Below, one piece after another: positions 41,533 to 52,275 of a stretch of 64,000 bases of DNA (position 1 is the first letter of the stretch; each line of letters opens with the position of its first letter). This DNA is from an uncultured Alphaproteobacteria bacterium. GTDB lineage: Bacteria > Pseudomonadota > Alphaproteobacteria > Rhodobacterales > Rhodobacteraceae. The position numbers were made by a program, and so were the translations under genes. Location: positions 1 through 64,000 of the forward strand of contig CACHMT010000006.1 of assembly GCA_902581005.1 (NCBI GenBank), in the 5' to 3' direction. The notes beneath the pieces are model-generated. The model was not told where the DNA came from. It was given only the letters and a program-made list of their open reading frames with translations, and did not search any database.

Positions 41533-43470
41533 TTAAATATTAGGATTTATATTAGTTCTAGAATTAATTTTTTTTTCAATATCCATAAGTCTATTACGTA
41601 CCTCTACTTGTTGTTTATCTGGATAAGCAGTGACAGGAGGAATACCTCCGTAAAGTTGAAAAAGCATTATATCCCGTGCAATTGGAGCAGCTACCTTAGA
41701 TCCACTTCCTCCATGCTCAACTACTATGCTAAGAGCATATTTAGGATTTTTATATGGAGCAAAACATGTGAACAAAGCATGATCTCTCATTTTCCATGGC
41801 AAATCTTCATTTTTGATCACTCCTTCTTCACGCTCCTCTCGAGTTATTCTTCTTACTTGAGATGTACCTGTTTTACCTGCAATTAAAAAATTCTCATCAG
41901 TAGTTCTAAAGTTAAATGCTGTACCATCTTCTTCATTTAAAACGTCAAACATTCCCCTTCTAATAGCAACCAAAGTATTTTCTTTTATCAAAAGAGCTTT
42001 GGGGTTATCTGTGTTTTTATTAGAATTTTTAATAATGTTTGGGATTACTTCTTTCCCAGATGCCAGTCTGGCCGTCATAACGGCTAACTGTAAAGGCGTT
42101 GCTAAGCTAAATCCTTGTCCGATGCCCACATTGAGAGTGTCTCCTACAAGCCAGCTGGTGCCAAATCTTTCCTTTTTCCATTTTTTTGTGGGTATAAAAC
42201 CCTTGCTTAAACCGGTCAATGGTAGATTGTATGCTTGACCGAGACCTAGCCGTCTTGCCATGACTCCGATACTTTTTACTCCGACTTTTCGAGCAAGTTC
42301 ATAAAAGTAGACGTCACATGACTTTTGAATAGCTTCTTGAAGCGTTAGTTTCCCGTGCCCACCCTTAAGCCAGCAGTGAAATTTTCTGCTTCCTAACTCA
42401 TAGAATCCGGCACAAAATATTTTATCATTTAATCCTATAAGCCCTAGTTCAAGAGCTGCCGCAGCTACTACCATTTTAAATGTTGAGCCTGGGGGATAGG
42501 CTCCAGAAGTAGCTTTGTTCAGTAAAGGTTTTCGCTCGTCATTTAGTAAATCGTTCCAATCAGAGTGCGATATTCCTAATACAAAGTTATTTGGATTATA
42601 GCTTGGCGTTGATACTAGTGATAATATATCCCCACTCTTTATATCAATAAGAACTGAGGAAGCGCTCATTCCCTTCAATCTTTCAGATGCAAATTTTTGA
42701 AGATTGGTCGCTATAGTCAGGTGTATATTTTCTCCAGATTTACCTTGAGTTCTGTTAAGTTCTCTCATTACTCGTCCTGAGGCGTTAACCTCAACTTTAC
42801 TGACCCCTGCTCTTCCTCTTAAATGTTTCTCTAATTTTTTCTCTACTCCTACTTTCCCTATTTGAAACTTTGGGATTTGAAGAACTGGGTCAACTGGTTT
42901 TTCAGATTCGAGGTCTTTATCAGATATCGGTCCAACATAACCTACAATATGCGCGTAGGACTCGTATTCCTGGTAGTGGCGGGTTAACCCTACCTCTGGA
43001 ATTATACCCGGAAGACTTGGTAAATTTACTGATATCTTTGCAAAATCTTTCCATGTAAGGTTTTCGGCTACGGTTATCGGTATAAAAGAACTTCTTTTTT
43101 TCATATCTTGTAATATTTTCTCTTGACGCTTATGCTCTAACTCTATGATGTTTGCGAGTCTTTTTAATACTTTGCCAGGATCACCAGCTTGTTCTCTGAT
43201 GAGAACTACCTTGTAATTTTGTTCATTTAAGGCAATCGGCGTACCCAATCTATCAAAAATAAGCCCTCTTGAAGGGGGAATAAGTCTTAGGTTAACTCTG
43301 TTGGCATCTGCCAGTAGTTTGTAATCCTCAGAATCTTCAATTTGTAGTTTTCTGATATTCCATCCTAAAAAAGCTACCGCACTTGCTTTTAATATCCCTG
43401 CAAGCAATATCCTTCTATGTACTCGCCTAATCAGCTTTGATTTTATGGTGGTGTCTTTAAATTTTGACAT
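41533..43470 (-). CDS. mrdA: Penicillin-binding protein 2 (transpeptidase)
   Basis: A 645-residue class B PBP. One N-terminal membrane helix (LAGILKASAVAFLGW), the dimerisation domain (PPSRGLIFDRLGTPIALN) and the transpeptidase domain: SGAYPPGSTFKMVVAA (S-x-x-K), KSCDVYFYELA (S-x-N type, here S-C-D) and AGKTGTSQV (K-T-G). It cross-links side-wall peptidoglycan with RodA, outside the inner membrane. It overlaps the mreD stop by one base. S-C-D is usual for PBP2, not a defect. Confidence 0.94.
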   Translation of the reverse strand: MSKFKDTTIKSKLIRRVHRRILLAGILKASAVAFLGWNIRKLQIEDSEDYKLLADANRVNLRLIPPSRGLIFDRLGTPIALNEQNYKVVLIREQAGDPGKVLKRLANIIELEHKRQEKILQDMKKRSSFIPITVAENLTWKDFAKISVNLPSLPGIIPEVGLTRHYQEYESYAHIVGYVGPISDKDLESEKPVDPVLQIPKFQIGKVGVEKKLEKHLRGRAGVSKVEVNASGRVMRELNRTQGKSGENIHLTIATNLQKFASERLKGMSASSVLIDIKSGDILSLVSTPSYNPNNFVLGISHSDWNDLLNDERKPLLNKATSGAYPPGSTFKMVVAAAALELGLIGLNDKIFCAGFYELGSRKFHCWLKGGHGKLTLQEAIQKSCDVYFYELARKVGVKSIGVMARRLGLGQAYNLPLTGLSKGFIPTKKWKKERFGTSWLVGDTLNVGIGQGFSLATPLQLAVMTARLASGKEVIPNIIKNSNKNTDNPKALLIKENTLVAIRRGMFDVLNEEDGTAFNFRTTDENFLIAGKTGTSQVRRITREEREEGVIKNEDLPWKMRDHALFTCFAPYKNPKYALSIVVEHGGSGSKVAAPIARDIMLFQLYGGIPPVTAYPDKQQVEVRNRLMDIEKKINSRTNINPNI

Positions 43471-43970
43471 TATCTTTTATTCGCTTTTACCAATTTATAA
43501 GGTATATCAAATAAGGGATAGCAAATTAAAGTAAAAATTGTCTGATTGACAATTGTAAGCAAGCTAAGTTTTGGCAAAAATAGTAAGTGGTGCAGGAAAA
43601 GGTTGAGTGTTTGAACACAAGAGAGCAAGATTAAAAATATCAAATAATGGACGTAAAATGGTGACTGCTCTATTTGTAGTTTATAGCGTCTTATAACTAT
43701 AACACTCGTAAACATGAGAGTTGTGAATAGCCCGATAGGCTTCATATGTAAAACGTCTGAAAATAGCAATAATACCAAAATTGCATATAAGTTTATTACC
43801 TTTGGTCTATTTAGAGCGGAAGCAAAGATTAAGCATAAAAAAAGATCTGGGTAAAATGAATATGTATTGCTCAACCCCCTACTTGTTAATGCGGTAGGGG
43901 AAATAATAAATAAAAGTCCTAAAGCAAAAACAAGAATATTAGTTGTAAGGTTCGATTGATAAAATTTCAT
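43470..43970 (-). CDS. mreD: Rod-shape protein MreD
   Basis: A 166-residue integral membrane protein with five or six helices (ILVFALGLLFIISPTALTSRG; FYPDLFLCLIFASALNRP; LFSDVLHMKPIGLFTTLMF). Sequence similarity of MreD is low in general; assignment rests on size, topology and the place between mreC and mrdA. It starts nine bases after mreC ends. Confidence 0.85.
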   Translation of the reverse strand: MKFYQSNLTTNILVFALGLLFIISPTALTSRGLSNTYSFYPDLFLCLIFASALNRPKVINLYAILVLLLFSDVLHMKPIGLFTTLMFTSVIVIRRYKLQIEQSPFYVHYLIFLILLSCVQTLNLFLHHLLFLPKLSLLTIVNQTIFTLICYPLFDIPYKLVKANKR

Positions 43971-43979
43971 TTTCTAAGA

Positions 43980-44840
43980 CTAAAAATTTTCCATTCCTAC
44001 CAAATCGGTTGCTGTCCAGTCCACAACTATTTTTTTTGTATTCAAAATTCGCAGAAATTCCAAAGACTCAAAATTAGCAACTGGCTTTACTCTTAACTTT
44101 TTTTTATTATCAATCAAAATAGTCCCTATAAGAATATCAGATGGGAAAACATCGCCATCACCTGACGTGAATACCCTATCCCCAATATTAATAAGGCCTT
44201 TTTCCTCAACAAACTCTAACAAAGGCCATGGACTATTATCTCCGATCATAAGACCTTTTTGGTTGCTTCGCTTTATCTTTATGGGTATTGCAGAGGAAAT
44301 GTCTGTTAAAAATAATACTCTAGCGACCTTCTGTCCAACTCCAGAAATTCTACCAACAAGCCCAAGCCCGTCTACCGCCGCGGAGCCATTTTTTATCCCA
44401 TCTTTTAATCCAATATTTATAACCCCCGATTGATAAAAGGGACTACCGCTGTCAGCCATCATCTCTCCTGTTACCCAAATAAGATCTTCACTCAGCTTTA
44501 CATTGTTTAACGCTCTGAGCTGTGCATTTTTTTGTTCTAGTTGTAAGGCTTTTTCTTTCCAACCAGTCATGTTCTGAAGATCCTTCTTGAGTTCTTTATT
44601 CTCTTCTAAAAGTGAAGAATAAATTTCAAAATATCTTATAAAGTCCCCGACCACTTTAATTGGGTAATTTAAAGGTATTGTTATAGGAGAAACAAAATCA
44701 ATGATTTTTGTTCTTATTAACTCTGTCCTAGTATTATCTACTCGCCACAAAATAAAAATTAGAGTGAGGCATACAAATATAAACGTTGTAATTGGTATGC
44801 TCCATAACTTAGATCTATGGGATTTAGACTTATTAGCCAT
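43980..44840 (-). CDS. mreC: Rod-shape protein MreC
   Basis: A 286-residue bitopic protein. Basic cytosolic tail, one helix (IPITTFIFVCLTLIFILW), a coiled coil of about 45 residues (LLEENKELKKDLQNMTGWKE), then the periplasmic beta domain (GLVGRISGVGQKVARVLFLTD, VFTSGDGDVFPSDILIGTI). It activates and scaffolds PBP2/RodA. It starts 20 bases after mreB. Confidence 0.92.
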   Translation of the reverse strand: MANKSKSHRSKLWSIPITTFIFVCLTLIFILWRVDNTRTELIRTKIIDFVSPITIPLNYPIKVVGDFIRYFEIYSSLLEENKELKKDLQNMTGWKEKALQLEQKNAQLRALNNVKLSEDLIWVTGEMMADSGSPFYQSGVINIGLKDGIKNGSAAVDGLGLVGRISGVGQKVARVLFLTDISSAIPIKIKRSNQKGLMIGDNSPWPLLEFVEEKGLINIGDRVFTSGDGDVFPSDILIGTILIDNKKKLRVKPVANFESLEFLRILNTKKIVVDWTATDLVGMENF

Positions 44841-44860
44841 TTTCCTTAATAAATAAGCTT

Positions 44861-45904
<1,044 letters not shown>

Positions 45905-45954
45905 CTAAACCTTTATTTTTAATCACTTATATTAATTTATCAAAATTAATCAAC

Positions 45955-45975
45955 TTTCAAATGAAACATTTGAAA
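45955..45975 (-). terminator. Perfect hairpin between MORN gene and mreB
   Basis: TTTCAAATG and CATTTGAAA make a nine-pair stem with a three-base loop, starting one base after the MORN-protein stop codon. There is no clean T run right after it, so it may be a weak terminator, an mRNA end protector or a regulator site ahead of mreB. Confidence 0.45.
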
Positions 45976-45976
45976 A

Positions 45977-47401
45977 TTAGTCTCTGACAACTGAACTACT
46001 TGTATCTGTTTGTATCTCTTTACCATCTTTCCAAATCGCGTCGATTATCTTTCCATCTTGGAACGTCATGACACCTTTTCCTTCTCTCTTACCATTAAGA
46101 AAGTAGCCATCAAATCTATCTCCGTTAGCATATATTGCAACGCCTTTCCCAGTCATCTCTCCAGATATCCAGTCTCCACTATATGAGAAGCCATCTTTCA
46201 TTTTCATGCTTCCCTGTCCATGTCTTTGATTATTTTTAAATGTGCCTTTATAGACAGTACCATTTGGAAATATTTCTTCTCCTTCTCCTTCTTGGTTTCC
46301 GTTTTTCCAATTTCCTTTATAGACGTAACCATCTGAGTAAGTCATCTTTCCAAAACCGTCGTTTTTACCACGGGAAAATTCACCTTCATACACTAATCCA
46401 TTAGCATATTTAGCGATACCACTACCTTCAATAACTCCATTAACCCAAGATCCCTCATACGAACCTCCATCACTGAAGAAAATTTTTCCTATTCCATTTG
46501 GTTGATTATCTCTAAAATTTCCCTCGTACTCGGACCCTGAAGAATAAGTGATTTTACCAAATCCATTCATTTTCCCGAAAGACCAATTTCCTTCATATCT
46601 GAATCCGTCTTGACCTGTAAGAATACCTTGTCCATGTCTTAGATCATCTTTGAAATTTCCATCATACTTTTCCCCAGTAGTGTAGATTGATACTCCTTTA
46701 CCATTCCTCTTCCAGTTTACTAAGCTACCTTCATATCTATCTCCATTTGACTGGATAAGTTTTCCTATTCCGTTTATCTTTCCGTCTTTCCATTCTCCCT
46801 CCAGAACCACTCCATCTTTTGTAGTTAGCTTGCCAAACCCTTGCTGTAGACCTTTTTCCCAATTTCCTTCATAAGTAGACTTATCTGCATAAATTAATGT
46901 TCCGTTACCCTGTTTTTCATTTTTTTTCCAATTACCCTTAAAAATGGAGCCATCTGAATAATTCATCTCTCCATAACCGTCACGATTATTATTAGAGAAT
47001 TTTCCTTTAAATATGGATCCATCTGGCATAGAGAGCATGCCATCTCCCTCCATTTTACCATCTAGCCAACTTCCTTCATATTTTGTTCCGTCCGAAAAAG
47101 TCATCGTTCCTTCTCCATCGGGTACACCTTGCTCGAAAAAGCCTTCAAAAATTTGACCAGTGGGATATCTGGCAACTCCCTTTCCTTGGATCTGATCGTC
47201 TTTCCACTCTCCTTCATATGTAAAACCATCCGGCATCGTATACTTTCCTAAACCATTTCTTAGCCCATTTTTAAACGATCCTTCATAAACGCTACCTTCA
47301 TCATATTGTTTGACTTGATCTTGAGCTAAAGCTGCTGCTGGATTTTGCAAAATAAACATCAAAACAACGAGCGACCAAAACTTCCGAGTATAAATTTTCA
47401 A
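45977..47401 (-). CDS. Exported protein of 18 MORN repeats
   Basis: About 474 residues. The start is set at TTG 47401 because GGAGG lies five bases ahead and the frame then opens with a signal peptide (KIYTRKFWSLVVLMFILQ, ending PAAALAQD); the track start at 47461 has no such site. The mature part is 18 complete 23-residue MORN repeats of the type YEGxWxxGxxxGxGxxxxxDG plus one decayed repeat. MORN repeats form long beta rods that bind lipid or proteins. A periplasmic rod just upstream of the mreB operon suggests an envelope role, but this is inference. Confidence 0.85.
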   Translation of the reverse strand: MKIYTRKFWSLVVLMFILQNPAAALAQDQVKQYDEGSVYEGSFKNGLRNGLGKYTMPDGFTYEGEWKDDQIQGKGVARYPTGQIFEGFFEQGVPDGEGTMTFSDGTKYEGSWLDGKMEGDGMLSMPDGSIFKGKFSNNNRDGYGEMNYSDGSIFKGNWKKNEKQGNGTLIYADKSTYEGNWEKGLQQGFGKLTTKDGVVLEGEWKDGKINGIGKLIQSNGDRYEGSLVNWKRNGKGVSIYTTGEKYDGNFKDDLRHGQGILTGQDGFRYEGNWSFGKMNGFGKITYSSGSEYEGNFRDNQPNGIGKIFFSDGGSYEGSWVNGVIEGSGIAKYANGLVYEGEFSRGKNDGFGKMTYSDGYVYKGNWKNGNQEGEGEEIFPNGTVYKGTFKNNQRHGQGSMKMKDGFSYSGDWISGEMTGKGVAIYANGDRFDGYFLNGKREGKGVMTFQDGKIIDAIWKDGKEIQTDTSSSVVRD

Positions 47402-47555
47402 TAGAACCTCCGAGTACATTTTTGCTTCTGACGTATCGATTTCAAATTGAAGGAATAGCATTCAATACTTCTACACATCATCAAAACTAGATAGACTTTG
47501 AGTGCCATTTTAACTAAAATTGGAGAAACAGCAAATTTATTTTGGATCGTTGGCG

Positions 47556-49211
47556 ATGAGTGTTAATCAGCTAAAAATTTCCTTAGTCCAGGCTAACCCT
47601 GTCGTTGGAGGAATAGATTTCAATTCGGACTGTGTTTTGACAAAAGCCAATGAGGCGGAAAAAAAAGGATCAGATCTGATAGTTTTTCCTGAAATGTTTC
47701 TAAGCGGATACCAGCCTCTAGATCTCGTTAATAAACGTTCTTTTTTGGAAAATATCTCTATTCAGATTCAACAAATTGCTCAGAGAACAAAAAGTCTTGG
47801 CGTAAGAATTTTAATTGGAGGTCCATGGCTTTTGGATGGAAAAATTTACAATGCATTTATATCTATACACAGAGGATTTATAAAAATAGTTAGCAAAAAA
47901 TCGCACTTGCCTAACTATGATGTTTTTGATGAGAAAAGGTTTTTCGTCGCTGGAGATGAATTAGAACTCTTAGATCTAGGTACACTAAAGATTGGGTTTC
48001 CTATATGTGAAGATGCGTGGCATCCAGATATAATTTCCAAACTGAAAGAGATGGGAGCCGATATAATAATTATTCCCAACGGTTCGCCGTATGAATCCAA
48101 CAAGCTATCTGAAAGAAAGCAGATTATTAAAAGTCGATGTGAGGAATCTAACCTACCTATCATTTACTTAAATTTGGTTGGTGGCCAGGATGATCTAGTA
48201 TTTGATGGTGGCTCATTTGTATATGACAATAGGGGTACTATTGTCTGTCAGTTTCCACAGTTTTTAGAAAAAACTGAGCAAGTTATTTTTGAGCAGAGAA
48301 AAAACGGCTGGGTTCCAACACCTGAATTAATAACAGAAATTGGTTCTAGTGAAAGCCAAGACTATAAGGCCGTTGTGCTTGGGTTAAGAGATTATGTTTT
48401 GAAGTCAAACTTTCACAAGGTTGTTATTGGCTTGTCAGGAGGAATTGATAGTGCCCTTGTGACGGTTATGGCAGTAGATGCATTAGGTGCCGACAACGTA
48501 GTCTGTTTGGCATTGCCTTCAAAGTTTAATTCGAGTGCTTCCTTAGATGATGCAAAACAGTTGTCTGAAAATCTTGGAATCACGCTTAAGACAATAGGTA
48601 TACAAGAGATAATAGACAATGTGGATCAACGTTTAGCACCGTTGTTTCAAGGTAAGAAAAGAGATGTCACAGAAGAGAATATCCAATCCAGATTAAGAGC
48701 TGTTTTGTTGATGGCGTTTTCAAATAAAGAAAAGCACCTGCTTTTGTCTACCGGTAATAAGTCTGAAATTGCGGTGGGTTACTCAACTATTTATGGAGAT
48801 ATGGCAGGAGCTTACAATCCTCTTAAAGATATATACAAGACAAAAGTTTACAAACTGAGTAAATGGAGAAATTTTGTTGCTAAAACCGATGAGTTTAGAG
48901 TTGAAAAACCCATTCCTGAAAATATTTTACTTAAAGAGCCTTCAGCTGAGTTAGCCTTTGATCAAAAAGATACTGACTCTTTACCAAGTTATGATGAACT
49001 TGATACCATTTTGGAGTATCTTATCGAGGATGATCTAGCGGTTCAGGAAGTTGTTAAAAAAGGCTTTTTAGAAAAGACAGTTGTAAACGTTAAAAATCTT
49101 CTTTACTTGAGTGAATACAAAAGATACCAAGCCTGTCCTGGACCCAAAATATCTAGGAGGCCCTTTTCGCTTGGTAGACGTATACCAATAGTAAACCATT
49201 GGAGAGATTAG
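47556..49211 (+). CDS. nadE: Glutamine-dependent NAD+ synthetase
   Basis: A 551-residue two-domain enzyme from ATG 47556 (MSVNQLKISLVQANPVVGG); TTG 47520 is the track start. Residues 1-260 form the glutamine amidase (nitrilase) domain with Glu in VFPEMFLSGYQP, Lys in KKSHLPNYDVF and Cys in GFPICEDAWHP. Residues 280-551 form the NAD synthase domain with ATP loop VIGLSGGIDSALVTVMAVDA. It uses ATP and glutamine to make NAD from nicotinate adenine dinucleotide. nadD, one step earlier in the path, lies 3 kb away. gltX follows directly. Confidence 0.94.
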   Translation: MSVNQLKISLVQANPVVGGIDFNSDCVLTKANEAEKKGSDLIVFPEMFLSGYQPLDLVNKRSFLENISIQIQQIAQRTKSLGVRILIGGPWLLDGKIYNAFISIHRGFIKIVSKKSHLPNYDVFDEKRFFVAGDELELLDLGTLKIGFPICEDAWHPDIISKLKEMGADIIIIPNGSPYESNKLSERKQIIKSRCEESNLPIIYLNLVGGQDDLVFDGGSFVYDNRGTIVCQFPQFLEKTEQVIFEQRKNGWVPTPELITEIGSSESQDYKAVVLGLRDYVLKSNFHKVVIGLSGGIDSALVTVMAVDALGADNVVCLALPSKFNSSASLDDAKQLSENLGITLKTIGIQEIIDNVDQRLAPLFQGKKRDVTEENIQSRLRAVLLMAFSNKEKHLLLSTGNKSEIAVGYSTIYGDMAGAYNPLKDIYKTKVYKLSKWRNFVAKTDEFRVEKPIPENILLKEPSAELAFDQKDTDSLPSYDELDTILEYLIEDDLAVQEVVKKGFLEKTVVNVKNLLYLSEYKRYQACPGPKISRRPFSLGRRIPIVNHWRD

Positions 49212-49213
49212 AT

Positions 49214-50551
49214 TTGACAAAAAGAGTTTTGAGATTTGCTCCGTCTCCGACAGGTTATTTGCACGTCGGAAATATCAGAACAGCTTTGTTCAATTATTTG
49301 CAAGCAAAAAAAGTTGGTGCTGAGTTTATTCTAAGATTGGATGATACGGATAAGGAACGATCTTCTCAGCATTTTATTGATCAAATAAAGAGAGATTTGG
49401 AGTGGTTAGGCATAAATTGGGATAGAGTTGAACAGCAGTCTCTTAGAATAGAAAGATATAGAGAGGTGTTGAATAAATTCAAAGAGCAAAAAGTAGTTTA
49501 TGAGTGTTTTGAAACTTCTTTAGAGTTGGAGCTTAAAAGGAAAAAGCAGCATAATCAAGGCAAGCCTCCAATATATGATAGAGCAGCATTAAAATTGGAT
49601 GTTGTGGAGAAAGATGCTTTAAGAGATAAAACTGACAGTTATTGGCGATTTTTATTGAGCGGTGAAACTGTGACTTGGAGAGATGAAATTGCAGGAGAAA
49701 TAAATGTCCGGACTTCTGTAGTTTCTGACCCTATATTGGTTAAGGGAAATGGTCAGTTCCTCTATACTTTAGCTTCTGTGATTGATGACTCAGATTTTGG
49801 TGTTACTGACGTGGTTAGAGGTATTGATCATTTGACTAATACGGCAGTTCAAACAGAAATTTTTAGGAATTTATCTGCAGGTCTGCCAGTTTTTGGACAC
49901 CACTCTTTGATTGTAGACAACTCTGGAGAGAATTTTTCCAAGAGAAGCGGTAGTTTATCAATTAAAAGTTTAAAAGAAGCAGGAATAGAAGCAGGAGCTA
50001 TTGTTTCGAAATTAGTTTCTCTGGGGACTGGAGATGGCCTCGACATAAAAAATAATATTGATGAGTTAACCCCTAAATTCGAATTAAGAAAATTTAGCAC
50101 AGCTCCGGTCAAATTTGAAAAGGAAGTTTTACAAACAATTTCTCGTAAACTTATAGCCAATTTGTCTGTTAGCGAGATTTTTCCCTATCTCGACCTGATT
50201 GGTGTGCCAGACAATATAAAAGAAAATTTTTGGATAATGGCAAAAGACAATATAAACTCTAAAGACGACTTGGTTGAGATATGGAAACTGTGTAAAGAGG
50301 GCACTAATAACCCGATCATAGCCCCTGAAGATAAGCAATTCATAGAAGTAGCAATCACCTTAATTGGTGAATATCCACGCGACAATGACAGTTGGAAAAC
50401 CTTGACGGATAAGTTAAACAATTTAACTGGAAGATCAGGTAAAAATTTGTTTATGCCTCTTCGTTATTTCCTTACGGGAAAGAGCGATGGACCTGATATG
50501 AAGAAGCTTTTTCCTTTAATGCAAAAAATACAAAGATATGGGCTAAGTTGA
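49214..50551 (+). CDS. gltX: Glutamyl-tRNA synthetase (short, second-type)
   Basis: A 445-residue class I synthetase. The start is TTG 49214 behind GGAGAG (which lies in the nadE end). Motifs: FAPSPTGYLHVGNIRTALF (HIGH-type) and NFSKRSGSLSI (KMSKS-type). Many alphaproteobacteria carry two GluRS; the shorter one may charge tRNA-Gln for later amidation. Whether this one does cannot be seen. It converges with ettA and overlaps its stop by nine bases. Confidence 0.9.
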   Translation: MTKRVLRFAPSPTGYLHVGNIRTALFNYLQAKKVGAEFILRLDDTDKERSSQHFIDQIKRDLEWLGINWDRVEQQSLRIERYREVLNKFKEQKVVYECFETSLELELKRKKQHNQGKPPIYDRAALKLDVVEKDALRDKTDSYWRFLLSGETVTWRDEIAGEINVRTSVVSDPILVKGNGQFLYTLASVIDDSDFGVTDVVRGIDHLTNTAVQTEIFRNLSAGLPVFGHHSLIVDNSGENFSKRSGSLSIKSLKEAGIEAGAIVSKLVSLGTGDGLDIKNNIDELTPKFELRKFSTAPVKFEKEVLQTISRKLIANLSVSEIFPYLDLIGVPDNIKENFWIMAKDNINSKDDLVEIWKLCKEGTNNPIIAPEDKQFIEVAITLIGEYPRDNDSWKTLTDKLNNLTGRSGKNLFMPLRYFLTGKSDGPDMKKLFPLMQKIQRYGLS

Positions 50552-52210
50552 GAATTTCCTGTATTTGACTCTTTGAGGAATAACCGCAGCATCTCCCAAC
50601 CTTCTTTTTTTATCATCTTCGTAATCATTAAAGTTACCTTCAAAGAATGTCATATTGCTCTCTCCCTCAAAGCCTAGGATATGTGTACACAGTCTATCCA
50701 TGAAGAATCTGTCATGTGATACAACTATTACGCAGCCTGCAAAATCTAGTATAGCTTCTTCAAGTGCACGAAGTGTTTCAATATCGAGATCGTTAGTCGG
50801 CTCATCTAATAATAATACATTTCCACCTGATTTAAGTAATTTTGCGAGATGTACTCTGTTTCGTTCTCCACCTGACAATTGACCTACTTTTTTCTGTTGG
50901 TCAGGGCCTTTAAAATTGAATGCACCAACATATGCTCTGGAATTTACTTCCAAATCACCCAATTCAATTATGTCTAAGCCACCTGAAATTTCTTCCCATA
51001 CAGTTTTTCTATCGTCGAGCTTATCTCTACTTTGATCGACATAACTTAACTCAACGGTCTCTCCAATACTAATGTGACCGCTAGTGAGAGAGTCGCTGCC
51101 TGTTAAAATTTTTAAAAGAGTTGATTTTCCAGCACCATTAGCGCCCACTACTCCTATAATCGCTCCTGGAGGAATAGAAAAACTAAAGTCCTCAAATAGC
51201 ATTTTATTCTCAAAAGTTTTTGTTATCTTTTCAGCATCTATAACTTTTGAGCCTAAACGCGAGCCATTTGGAATTATAATTTGGGAAGTTGATATTTTTT
51301 CTTTTTTATCTTCATTCAGCAAATCCTGATAAGCACTAATTCTGGCCTTCTGTTTAGCCTGCCTAGCTTTAGCTCCTTGTCTGATCCAATTAAGTTCTTT
51401 TTTTAATATGTTATTCTTAGCTTTTTCAGTTTTTTCTTCCAATTCTAGTCTCGTACTTTTATTTTCTAACCAGCCAGAATAATTTCCTTCAAAGGGAAAA
51501 CCTTTTCCTCTATCGAGTTCCAATATCCACCCAGTGATTTGATCTAGAAAATATCTGTCATGAGTTACAATCAAGATTGTACCTTTATACGCTATCAAAT
51601 GTTGTTGAAGCCAACTTACAGTTTCTGCATCTAGATGGTTGGTAGGTTCGTCTAGTAACAGCAAATCAGGTTCTTCCAGCAGTAACTTGCATAAGGCAAC
51701 CCTTCTGATCTCACCTCCAGATAGTGTAGAAACAAGGGAGGAGTCATCAGGACATCTCAATGCCTCCATAGCCATATCAACTTTTGAGTCGATGTCCCAA
51801 ATTTGGAGTGAGTCAATCTCATCTTGAAGCCGTGTCATTTCTGTCATTTTTTCATCTGAGTAATCATCTGCTAGTGATGCGGCTAAGTTATTAAACTTAT
51901 CAAGAAGTGATTTTTTGTTGGATACAGACGCTAAAACATTCTCTCTTACTGTTTTGCTATCGTCGAGCTTTGGTTCTTGTGCAAGGTAACCTACTTTTAT
52001 ACCTTGAGCCGGGTAAGCTTCACCGTTAAATTCTCTTTCTATTCCTGCCATTATTTTTAATAGAGTTGATTTTCCAGCTCCATTCACTCCCACCAAACCA
52101 ATTTTTACGCCAGGCAAAAATGATAATGTTATATTTTCAAAGCACTTTTTCCCATTTGGGAAGATTTTCGTTAATTCTTTTAGGGTATATATATATTGGT
52201 ATGAACTCAT
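50543..52210 (-). CDS. ettA: ABC-F translation factor EttA
   Basis: A 555-residue soluble protein with two ABC domains: GLVGVNGAGKSTLLKIMAG with LSGGEIRRVALCKLLLEEP, and GVVGANGAGKSTLLKILTG with LSGGERNRVHLAKLLKSGG. The linker KAKNNILKKELNWIRQG is the tRNA-contacting P-site motif, and YSGWLENKSTRLELEEKTEK leads into it. EttA binds the ribosomal E site and gates the first steps of translation with energy state. It is divergent from nadD (65 bases). Confidence 0.93.
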   Translation of the reverse strand: MSSYQYIYTLKELTKIFPNGKKCFENITLSFLPGVKIGLVGVNGAGKSTLLKIMAGIEREFNGEAYPAQGIKVGYLAQEPKLDDSKTVRENVLASVSNKKSLLDKFNNLAASLADDYSDEKMTEMTRLQDEIDSLQIWDIDSKVDMAMEALRCPDDSSLVSTLSGGEIRRVALCKLLLEEPDLLLLDEPTNHLDAETVSWLQQHLIAYKGTILIVTHDRYFLDQITGWILELDRGKGFPFEGNYSGWLENKSTRLELEEKTEKAKNNILKKELNWIRQGAKARQAKQKARISAYQDLLNEDKKEKISTSQIIIPNGSRLGSKVIDAEKITKTFENKMLFEDFSFSIPPGAIIGVVGANGAGKSTLLKILTGSDSLTSGHISIGETVELSYVDQSRDKLDDRKTVWEEISGGLDIIELGDLEVNSRAYVGAFNFKGPDQQKKVGQLSGGERNRVHLAKLLKSGGNVLLLDEPTNDLDIETLRALEEAILDFAGCVIVVSHDRFFMDRLCTHILGFEGESNMTFFEGNFNDYEDDKKRRLGDAAVIPQRVKYRKFST

Positions 52211-52275
52211 ATCCTAATTGCTATAATAGTATTACCGTTTTGTCATATGTTTTTTATTGAAGGAGTAAAAAAGAC

